Positions 34,096-40,988 of a stretch of 64,000 nucleotides of DNA are shown one piece after another. The stretch lies in NCBI GenBank assembly GCA_038207425.1, contig JBBQZU010000004.1, forward strand, positions 134,170-198,169. The letters are read 5' to 3'. The notes below the pieces were generated by a model. The model did not search any database. It had not been told where the DNA came from and saw nothing but the letters and a program-made list of their open reading frames with translations. The DNA comes from JBBQZU01 sp038207425 (GTDB taxonomy: Bacteria; Bacteroidota; Bacteroidia; Flavobacteriales_D; Cryomorphaceae). Position 1 is the first letter of the stretch; the number at the start of each line of letters is the position of its first letter. The position numbers and the translations under genes are program-made.

Positions 34096-34126
34096 TTTGC
34101 AGAATAAAACCAACAAGCTATATTTG
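34096..34126 (+). promoter_or_regulatory. Consensus Bacteroidota promoter of tRNA-Lys
   Basis: TTTG at 34096-34099, a 19-bp spacer and TATATTTG at 34119-34126 match the -33/-7 consensus exactly. It is 25 bp before the mature tRNA 5' end. Confidence 0.7.
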
Positions 34127-34151
34127 CACCCGCGTTTAAGGAAACGCAATC

Positions 34152-34224
34152 GATTCGGTAGCTCAGCTGGTAGAGCACAACACTTTTAATGTTGGGGTCC
34201 TGGGTTCGAGCCCCAGCCGGATCA
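34152..34224 (+). tRNA. tRNA-Lys (anticodon TTT)
   Basis: The cloverleaf reads clearly: acceptor GATTCGG/CCGGATC (one wobble), D arm GCTC...GAGC, anticodon stem CAACA/TGTTG with loop CTTTTAA, T arm CTGGG-TTCGAGC-CCCAG, and discriminator A. The anticodon TTT decodes lysine AAA/AAG. CCA is not encoded. Confidence 0.95.
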
Positions 34225-34225
34225 C

Positions 34226-34259
34226 AAAAAGCCGTTCTGATTTGAGCGGCTTTTTTTTT
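34226..34259 (+). terminator. Rho-independent terminator of tRNA-Lys
   Basis: AAAAAGCCGTTC pairs with GAGCGGCTTTTT (one G-T wobble) around a 6-base loop, with nine T residues at the end. It starts two bases after the tRNA. Confidence 0.85.
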
Positions 34260-34326
34260 GGGTTCTTCTCCTGCAGGATTTTTTGTAATATCGGCTCCAC
34301 AAACCAAGAAAAGAATTTTTAATACT

Positions 34327-35007
34327 ATGAGATCGTTTGCAACTGTTTTCATGTTGGCTTCTGTATTACTATTTTCCACAGCCTGCAACGAGGTGCCGCC
34401 CCCTGCTAAAAAACCTGCAGTGGCACCGCTCAAGAAAGTTGAAGGAGCTGAGTTAACCGTAGGTGAACAGGTTTGGATGAGCAAAAATCTCGATGTGGTG
34501 AATTTCAGAAATGGGGAGCCCATACCACAGATACAAAGCGATGAAGAATGGGAGAAAGCGGCAATGGCAGGCCAACCGGCTTTTTGTTATTACAATAATG
34601 ATGCGGCCAGCGGCAAACGCTATGGCGTTCTGTACAATTGGTTTGCTGTAACCGACCCCCGCGGACTTGCTCCCGAAGGATGGCACGTGCCGAACCGCGA
34701 TGAGTTTGAGCAACTGAAAGCCAAGCTTGGAGGACTCCCCACTGTAGGCCGAAGGATTAAAAGCGCCGGCGGCTGGGAAGTCGATGGCAACGGTACGGAT
34801 GATGTAGGCTTTAAATCATTGCCAGGTGGAGCCAGAGGCGTAACCAGCGGCTTCAAAGGCCAAGGTAGGGTAGCGGTGTACTGGTCTACTTCTGAAAAGA
34901 GCAGTTCATTTGGATACTACAGGGTGTTGCACTCCACCCGTACCGATTTTTACGAAGAAGACGACTATAAGGGGAGCGGTTTCGCTGTAAGATGTGTAAA
35001 GGATTAG
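34327..35007 (+). CDS. FISUMP-domain lipoprotein
   Basis: The protein has 226 residues from ATG 34327 with a lipoprotein signal (ATVFMLASVLLFSTAC, cysteine at about 20) followed by a proline-rich linker. The rest is a FISUMP (Fibrobacter succinogenes major paralogous) domain: EQVWMSKNLDVVNFRNGEPI, then AFCYYNNDAASGKRYGVLYNW, GWHVPNRDEFEQL, and the ending YYRVLHSTR ... GFAVRCVKD. It is a surface or periplasmic lipoprotein of unknown function; the domain is found in adhesin-like Bacteroidota proteins. Confidence 0.88.
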   Translation: MRSFATVFMLASVLLFSTACNEVPPPAKKPAVAPLKKVEGAELTVGEQVWMSKNLDVVNFRNGEPIPQIQSDEEWEKAAMAGQPAFCYYNNDAASGKRYGVLYNWFAVTDPRGLAPEGWHVPNRDEFEQLKAKLGGLPTVGRRIKSAGGWEVDGNGTDDVGFKSLPGGARGVTSGFKGQGRVAVYWSTSEKSSSFGYYRVLHSTRTDFYEEDDYKGSGFAVRCVKD

Positions 35008-35030
35008 TTTTTTGGGTATAGCCTTTAAGA

Positions 35031-35124
35031 GCTATATTCCTAAATATAGTATAAATAGGCTATATTCCGAATTATAATTCAAAAAGGTTATATTCTTAAT
35101 TATAGTCTAAAAGGATTATATTTG
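35031..35124 (+). promoter_or_regulatory. Tandem operator array with 28-bp period and -7 element for the SatD/DUF3307 pair
   Basis: Three imperfect palindromes of the form CTATATT-N4-AATATAG lie at 35031-35050, 35059-35078 and 35087-35106, exactly 28 bp apart. The first is a perfect 7-bp inverted repeat. A fourth, half unit falls in phase at about 35115 and contains TATATTTG (35117-35124), a match to the Bacteroidota -7 element, 17 bp before the ATG. A protein bound to unit 3 would cover the -33 region. The HTH-containing product of the first gene is the obvious candidate binder. Confidence 0.65.
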
Positions 35125-35141
35125 ACGCAAATGTTAAAGCA

Positions 35142-35765
35142 ATGATCTCCATTATCACCGGCGATATAATCGATTCCAGTAAGCTGTCAGACCCTGATGA
35201 GTGGCTCATTTCCATTAAAGATTTTCTGAATGACAAAGTAGGGAAAGAGCCGAAGTATTGGGAAATATACCGCGGCGACAGTTTTCAATTTGAGGCTGGG
35301 CCTGCTGAGTCATTCAAGCTTGCCATATGCCTTAAGGCTTTGCTTATGAGCGAAGCAAATGTTGACGCCCGTATTTCAATTGGTATTGGCAGTTCCTTGC
35401 ATTCAAGAGAACGCATTTCGGAATCTACGGGCGAGGCATTTCTGTATTCGGGGCATGGATTTGAAACGCTCAGAAATGAGAAGCGCACCCTGGCTTTTGC
35501 ATCGCCCTGGGCTGATCTCAATGAAGAGATGAATTTATTCTTCACATTTATTGACCACATAACCCAATCGTGGACGCAGGTTTTGTCGGAGACGGTATAT
35601 GCGGCCATGAATGATACCCAATTTACTCAGGTAGATTTGGCGGCTGCACTCGGCATATCGCAGCCATCAGTAAGCACCAGAATGCAAAGAGCAAGGCTGC
35701 ATGAAATCAATGAATTCAACAAGTATTTTGAAAAGAGAATTTCGCGATATACCGGGCTGATATGA
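35142..35765 (+). CDS. SatD-family HTH protein
   Basis: The 207-residue protein has an N-terminal alpha/beta part (ISIITGDIIDSSKLSDPDEW ... YRGDSFQFEAGP, about 1-55) typical of SatD proteins. The C-terminal helix-turn-helix (about 165-190: FTQVDLAAALGISQPSVSTRMQRA, split here as LAAALGISQPSVSTRMQRA) resembles a sigma-factor-like or MerR-type recognition helix. It overlaps the next gene by 4 bp (ATGA), so the two are translated together. SatD/DUF3307 pairs occur in many bacteria but their role is not established. The repeats at 35031-35124 suggest autoregulation. Confidence 0.8.
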   Translation: MISIITGDIIDSSKLSDPDEWLISIKDFLNDKVGKEPKYWEIYRGDSFQFEAGPAESFKLAICLKALLMSEANVDARISIGIGSSLHSRERISESTGEAFLYSGHGFETLRNEKRTLAFASPWADLNEEMNLFFTFIDHITQSWTQVLSETVYAAMNDTQFTQVDLAAALGISQPSVSTRMQRARLHEINEFNKYFEKRISRYTGLI

Positions 35766-36472
35766 TATTACTTATCAAGTTTTTATTGGCCCATTTTATC
35801 GGCGACTTCCTATTGCAGCGTTCATCATGGGTGCAAAGCAAATTGAACCGCAAGTGGAAATCGCCCTGGCTGTATGCGCACATTCTAATACATTTTGGGC
35901 TAATAATTCTTCTTACACGGGGTTTTCAATTTTGGAAAGAAGCGCTAATTATCTCAATGGCTCATCTGATAGTTGACATCATAAAAATTCAAGTACAGAA
36001 AGAATCCACAGCAAGGGCGTGGTTTTTCATTGATCAGGCTATGCATATTTGCACTATTCTTATTGTGTGGTTTACCTTTCACTTCCATGATTCGGTCGCG
36101 TTTTATCCCGGTACTGAATTTTGGATTTACATCACGGCTGCCGTATTTCTTTCAATTCCCTCTTCATTTATTGTTTCAAACATTATAATACCCTATACCA
36201 AGCTGCTCGAAGAGCCTGCAGAGGCAGCGTTGCCCCGAGCCGGTCAATATATTGGCATGCTCGAAAGGATTCTCAGCCTGGCTTTTATAGCCATAGGGCA
36301 GTGGGGTGCTTTGGGTTTTCTGATCGGCGCCAAATCAGCTTTCCGGTTTGCTGACCTCACGCGCGCTAAAGACAGGAGGCTTACCGAGTATATTCTGATA
36401 GGTACCCTGCTCAGCTTTTCAATCGCAATAGGCACTGGATTATTATGCAGGTGGATCATTTCCATTTCCTGA
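35762..36472 (+). CDS. DUF3307-family integral membrane protein
   Basis: The 236-residue protein has about six hydrophobic helices. The N-terminal block LLAHFIGDFLLQRSSWVQSK contains the conserved H-x3-D of the family, and AHILIHFGLIILL and SMAHLIVDIIKIQ give two further His-rich helices, suggestive of metal or proton chemistry in the membrane. It shares an ATGA junction with the SatD-like gene, so the two should function together. No substrate is known. Confidence 0.82.
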   Translation: MILLIKFLLAHFIGDFLLQRSSWVQSKLNRKWKSPWLYAHILIHFGLIILLTRGFQFWKEALIISMAHLIVDIIKIQVQKESTARAWFFIDQAMHICTILIVWFTFHFHDSVAFYPGTEFWIYITAAVFLSIPSSFIVSNIIIPYTKLLEEPAEAALPRAGQYIGMLERILSLAFIAIGQWGALGFLIGAKSAFRFADLTRAKDRRLTEYILIGTLLSFSIAIGTGLLCRWIISIS

Positions 36473-36585
36473 GAAATCATTTTCTGATCTAGCTGCTTTG
36501 TTTTTTGAACCAGGCCGGCATTGCCCAATGTCCCGCCTTCACGGCAAATGAATAAAACCGGGTCGCAATAGCTTGATATTCTTGC

Positions 36586-39102
36586 TCAGAATGAAAAAAC
36601 GAGCTTCAAATTGAGCCTTCTGGAGGTCAGGAAGTTCGGAACTCCATATTGCCTGCCCTGCGACTCTTGCACCCAGGTATAACTTATGGTATTGTTGATA
36701 TCGAAAAGATTCCACACTTCAAGACTTATGATCGCTGTTTTAAAGTTTCCAAAAGGTCCTTTTCCGGGAGTTTTGGGCATAAGGTCTTTAGAGAAACCAA
36801 TATCGACCCGTCTATACGACCTGAAGCGCTCTGTATCCTTCCAGCGCTCATTATCGGGTGGGCCAAATGGCAAGCCTGTACCGAAAAGTACGTTCAGGTG
36901 TACCCTGAATCCGGGTATGCTCGGCATCTCATCCTGAAAGAAGGTACTGAAGAATACCCTGCGGTCGGTAGGGCGGGGAATGTTGCCGGGAAATGCCACA
37001 ATTGTATCCACCGCGACGTTGTTCGAAGTAAAGCTTCCTTGGATTTCTTCACCGTCGCTATTAAAAAGCCTGTAATAAAAATCGTCATAGATATCCTCAT
37101 CCGTTTTAAGGAAACTGAGGTTGGCCCATGACTCGATACCCGGAATGAACTCGCCGTTTATTTTCATATCAAGTCCGGCGGCATAGCCGGAGGAGAGTTG
37201 ATCGCCGAAGTAACGCAGCCTGATATTATCAATTTCATAAGGTACCAGATACTCGAGGTCTTTGTAGTAAGCTTCGGTGATGAATTTAAAGTCGCGCTCC
37301 CACATCTTGAAGTTTACATCGGCACCTAATACGAAATGTATAGACCGCTGGGCACGGTTGTTCGCATTCAGACTTCCATCAATGGACCTAAGCTCGCGAT
37401 AAAAGGCCGGCTGATAGTAATAACCTGTGCTGAATCTGAATACCACGTCGCGCCGGAGCGTAGTGCTGTCGTTTACAAGTTTTATCCACTTCGGTTTATA
37501 GGCAATTGTTCCTCGCGGGCTTACTACCGTTTCGTTGCTGTAATCCCAGTAATGAGCCCTGATGCCCACTGTGGCTGTAAGTTCAGCTTCGTTGCCGGCC
37601 AGAAGGTCCCAGGTGTTTTGCGCATAGGCAAGTATTCTGTTTGAAACAACTGTATTGCCGCCCTTGATTACATCCCTAAGAATAATTTGATCGCCGGGGT
37701 TTATGGGTGTACTGAAGCCCGATGAATCTATATAGCTCCACTCGCTCAGGCGGTCGGTTATATTTTCCGTTTGCCAGGTTACGCCCCATTGCAAATATTT
37801 ATTGTCGATGGTTTTAAAACCCCTGTGCTGAAAGCTTATTACCCTTGCGTCAATTTGATTTCGGGCGTGCTCGAGGTATCCACCTATGCCTCTGTTGCGC
37901 ACTACATTTCCGAATTCATCACCGCCAAGATCGCGCTCCAACTCATCAAGGCGGTACTGACCCAATATGTCGAAGGTTTCGTCTTCCATTGTTTGAAAAA
38001 CGGACGCGGTGAATTTTAGTCGGGTGTCGAGGTTGGGTTTATATTCAGTTGAAATTGCTCCAAAGCCTGTTTGAAATGACGTTATTTCCTGGCCTTCAAA
38101 AAAGACTGTGAGCCTCAGTGCTTCATTGATACTTCCGAATTGCGTTTGCCGGGTACCCGGTATGAATTTATAATTATTTGAAGAGAAATTACCTAAGAAC
38201 TGAACGTCCCACTTATTGCTGATGGCATAGGTCCAGTAGGTTTGAACATCCGTAAAATTGGGTTGGTAATCGCCCTGTGTATCAAGCGACCCGAGTATGT
38301 ATTGGTTGGTGAGGTAGCGCACCCCGGTTATTTGGGTAAAACGGTTGTTTTTTGAAGCACTTTCTACTGAAGCAGAGCCACCCAATAAGCTTGCACTCAC
38401 GCTTCCGCCAAAGCGCCGAGGTCTCTTGTATTGTATGTCAAGTACCGAGCTCATTTTATCGCCATAGCGTGCATCAAAGCCACCGGCACTGAAGTAAATG
38501 CTGCTCACCATATCGGGGTTTGGAAAGCTGAGCCCTTCCTGCTCACCACTCCGCGCAAGAAATGGGCGGTATACTTCAATATCGTTTACATATACCAGAT
38601 TTTCGGCGTAGCTGCCCCCACGCACGCTGTATACCGAGCTCAGTTCATTGCTCATTTGCACGCCAAGTTGCGATGTGAGCACACTTTCTATACCTTGCTG
38701 TACACTGGGATTTACTTTTATGTCCTTAAGCGGCACCCGGGTCATAGTTGTTTTCCGGGAGCGGTCTTCAATTATTTCTACGCCTTCTATTTGCAGTACG
38801 TCCAGTCTTGAATCGAGTGTTGGCGACTGGCCGGCATAGATGGTGATGGTTTCTATGCGGCTTTTATGTGAGATGTGGCTTATATCTACTTTAAGGTCAC
38901 TTCCCGGAAGGAGCTCCAAGGTAAACCTTCCGTTTTTATCAGTGAATGTACCTGCCTGTTGACTGCGCACATAAACATTCGCAAATTCAATAGGCTCACC
39001 CTTGGTGTCTGTAATACGGCCTTTGAGTTGCACTTTATCTTGGGCTAATGCGTAGCCAGGTAGTGCAAGGATTATAAGTAAAACGAGTATTCGGTGTATC
39101 AA
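36586..39102 (-). CDS. TonB-dependent receptor with N-terminal carboxypeptidase-regulatory-like domain
   Basis: This 838-residue protein has a signal peptide (IHRILVLLIILALPGYALAQ) from a TTG start; no ATG is available. A carboxypeptidase-regulatory-like Ig-fold domain (about 25-100: VQLKGRITDTKGEPIEFANV) is followed by a plug domain (about 120-225: QGIESVLTSQLGVQMSNELS ... YSVRGGSYAENLVYVND) and a 22-stranded beta barrel ending in aromatic LKLVFSF. It imports a bulky ligand (metal chelate, oligosaccharide or peptide) across the outer membrane with TonB energy. No SusD partner is present, so a glycan-specific SusC role is not supported. Confidence 0.9.
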   Translation of the reverse strand: MIHRILVLLIILALPGYALAQDKVQLKGRITDTKGEPIEFANVYVRSQQAGTFTDKNGRFTLELLPGSDLKVDISHISHKSRIETITIYAGQSPTLDSRLDVLQIEGVEIIEDRSRKTTMTRVPLKDIKVNPSVQQGIESVLTSQLGVQMSNELSSVYSVRGGSYAENLVYVNDIEVYRPFLARSGEQEGLSFPNPDMVSSIYFSAGGFDARYGDKMSSVLDIQYKRPRRFGGSVSASLLGGSASVESASKNNRFTQITGVRYLTNQYILGSLDTQGDYQPNFTDVQTYWTYAISNKWDVQFLGNFSSNNYKFIPGTRQTQFGSINEALRLTVFFEGQEITSFQTGFGAISTEYKPNLDTRLKFTASVFQTMEDETFDILGQYRLDELERDLGGDEFGNVVRNRGIGGYLEHARNQIDARVISFQHRGFKTIDNKYLQWGVTWQTENITDRLSEWSYIDSSGFSTPINPGDQIILRDVIKGGNTVVSNRILAYAQNTWDLLAGNEAELTATVGIRAHYWDYSNETVVSPRGTIAYKPKWIKLVNDSTTLRRDVVFRFSTGYYYQPAFYRELRSIDGSLNANNRAQRSIHFVLGADVNFKMWERDFKFITEAYYKDLEYLVPYEIDNIRLRYFGDQLSSGYAAGLDMKINGEFIPGIESWANLSFLKTDEDIYDDFYYRLFNSDGEEIQGSFTSNNVAVDTIVAFPGNIPRPTDRRVFFSTFFQDEMPSIPGFRVHLNVLFGTGLPFGPPDNERWKDTERFRSYRRVDIGFSKDLMPKTPGKGPFGNFKTAIISLEVWNLFDINNTISYTWVQESQGRQYGVPNFLTSRRLNLKLVFSF

Positions 39103-39153
39103 GCCGTGTAAATAATCAATTCAAGAAGCAAACATAACTGATTTAAACTTGTA

Positions 39154-39807
39154 TTATTGCCCACCCCGTTTTCGTTCGGATTTAAAATCGCCACGTTTCC
39201 AAGCATGAATGAATTGAGACCAAGCTATGGGGTTTAACAGATTTATGGGTACAGCTTGTCCTGCATAATACAACTGGCTGTGATATTGATTCATAGCCAT
39301 TTTGAAAGTTTCGTCACCGCTTGGCATCGTGGCATCCATTCTCGAGATCATTTCGGCAGCCAAAAGGTTGCGCTGCGCTCGTTCTATATCAGTTTCAGGC
39401 GAGGAAGCTGCCAGAAAAGCCTGCTTAAACTGCTCACGAGATGGCCACGGGTAAATAATGGATTCTTTAAGTACCACAGTATCGACTTCCAGCATTTGTA
39501 TAAGGCTGTACCTGCTTGTAGTGAGTGTATCAGGAATTACAAACCGCGCCTTGCGGTAACCGATTGCCGAAAACCTTACAGAATCGCCTTTTTGTGCTAC
39601 AAATGAGAAATACCCGTAAATGTCAGTCACCGTTCCGCGGCGGTTATTTTCTATAAGTACACTCGCAAAAGGTACGGGATTCAAGCTGTCATTAGAAATA
39701 ACTACACCGGAAAATTGAATCAAGTCATCATCCGTTCTTTGGGCATAACTGCTTGATAGCGAAAATACAAATAGGATTATGGCTATCGCCTTTATAAAAT
39801 TCATCAT
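39154..39807 (-). CDS. Carboxypeptidase-regulatory-like domain protein
   Basis: The 217-residue protein has a signal peptide (FIKAIAIILFVFSLSSSYAQ). A CarboxypepD_reg-like domain (about 30-110: FSGVVISNDSLNPVPFASVL ... TVTDIYGYFSFVAQKGDSVR) is followed by a helical tail of unknown function (120-217). This two-part layout is common for Bacteroidota envelope proteins of about 200-250 residues. It precedes the TonB-dependent receptor on the same strand with 51 bp between, so a shared transcript is possible. Confidence 0.78.
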   Translation of the reverse strand: MMNFIKAIAIILFVFSLSSSYAQRTDDDLIQFSGVVISNDSLNPVPFASVLIENNRRGTVTDIYGYFSFVAQKGDSVRFSAIGYRKARFVIPDTLTTSRYSLIQMLEVDTVVLKESIIYPWPSREQFKQAFLAASSPETDIERAQRNLLAAEMISRMDATMPSGDETFKMAMNQYHSQLYYAGQAVPINLLNPIAWSQFIHAWKRGDFKSERKRGGQ

Positions 39808-39850
39808 GTGCTGCTATGCTTCAAAAGTAACGGTTTTAAGCCAATCGGGT

Positions 39851-39882
39851 TTTGACATGGCTATTTATTATGCATACATTTG
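39851..39882 (+). promoter_or_regulatory. Consensus Bacteroidota promoter
   Basis: TTTG at 39851-39854, a 20-bp spacer and TACATTTG at 39875-39882 match the -33/-7 consensus, 21 bp before the TTG start at 39904. Confidence 0.65.
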
Positions 39883-39903
39883 ATTTCATAAAACTGATTT
39901 TCC

Positions 39904-40986
39904 TTGAAAAAATTCTACACTTCATTCGTTTTCACTGCTCTGGCTTCAGTGGCTTTATTTGGCCAGCCGGTAATTACCAACGCTACTTTTACCAACAACA
40001 CAACGGTACTCAGTTACCGCAATGCTGGACCACTGTGGCTTGCTACTTTTAATCCTGACGCAATTTCAGGGCCAAATGTAATTTGGAATTATCCTGGTTT
40101 TGAAGTAGCCGACTTGGTAACCGAATCCTTTGTGCCTGTAAATTCAACTCCGCTCACATACCAGTTCTTCTTCAACAACCAGTTTCTTTATCCCAATAGT
40201 TTTTCGAATCATGCGCTGCCCATAGATGCAAGTACCGCAGAGCTTCCCATTCCCGTTGCGACTTCTGATGCTTACTCGTTTTTCAGAAATGCTGGAAATG
40301 GATACTATGCCACGGGGTTTGCAGCAACAGTAGAAGGGTTTCCGTTGCCACTTACAGTTCCTTATACAACCGCTGACAAAATTTTCAAGTTTCCATTGAA
40401 TTATCAAGATACCAATGAGTCAAACAGCAGCCTTTCATTAGCGGTGCCCACCTTCGGCTATTACGGTCAGGATGCCATAAGAAACAGCGTGGTTGATGGC
40501 TGGGGTACGCTACAAACTCCTTATGGAATCTATGAAGTATTGCGTGTACGGGCTGAGCGATTTATTACTGACACCATATATATTGAAGAGTCCGCAACCG
40601 GACAGAGCATTGACCGCCCAATACAAATTGATTATGCATGGCTTTCCACATCAGTGCCCGGCCCTGTAATGCAGGCCAGCGTGATAGGCGGGCAGGTAGT
40701 TTCCGCTCGGATTTTAGACGGAGTCGGCCCGACAGGTATAAGTGAAACAGCACTCACCGGTATTTCCGTATTTCCGAACCCTGCAGTGCAGTACGTGAAC
40801 GTTTATGGGCTCAACAGGCCATCTGTAATCAGGGTATTCTGCACGGATGGTAAGTTGGTATATAGTGAAAATACCGCAGGTCCTTTGGCGCAAATCGAAG
40901 TTCAGAATTTGCCCATCGGTATGTATATGGTTCAGGTAATCAATGAAGGCGGTAGCTTCACCACCCGCTTTGTTGTGGCCCGATGA
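39904..40986 (+). CDS. Secreted protein with T9SS type A sorting domain
   Basis: The protein has 360 residues from TTG 39904, giving a signal peptide (MKKFYTSFVFTALASVALFG). The main part (25-275) is beta-rich with no motif I can assign. The last 80 residues are a T9SS sorting domain (ISVFPNPAVQYVNVYGLNRP ... VFCTDGKLVYSE ... LPIGMYMVQV ... TTRFVVAR). A matching promoter lies upstream. It ends two bases from the convergent subtilase gene, another T9SS cargo. Confidence 0.82.
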   Translation: MKKFYTSFVFTALASVALFGQPVITNATFTNNTTVLSYRNAGPLWLATFNPDAISGPNVIWNYPGFEVADLVTESFVPVNSTPLTYQFFFNNQFLYPNSFSNHALPIDASTAELPIPVATSDAYSFFRNAGNGYYATGFAATVEGFPLPLTVPYTTADKIFKFPLNYQDTNESNSSLSLAVPTFGYYGQDAIRNSVVDGWGTLQTPYGIYEVLRVRAERFITDTIYIEESATGQSIDRPIQIDYAWLSTSVPGPVMQASVIGGQVVSARILDGVGPTGISETALTGISVFPNPAVQYVNVYGLNRPSVIRVFCTDGKLVYSENTAGPLAQIEVQNLPIGMYMVQVINEGGSFTTRFVVAR

Positions 40987-40988
40987 GC

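Noticed and set aside
35031..35124. CRISPR-like regular repeats with 28-bp period
   Set aside because: The units are palindromic, diverged and only three to four in number, without unique spacers of constant length or cas genes. They sit directly on a promoter, so an operator array is the better reading.
36586..39807. Polysaccharide utilisation locus (SusC/SusD)
   Set aside because: The TonB-dependent receptor has no SusD-like lipoprotein or glycoside hydrolase next to it.
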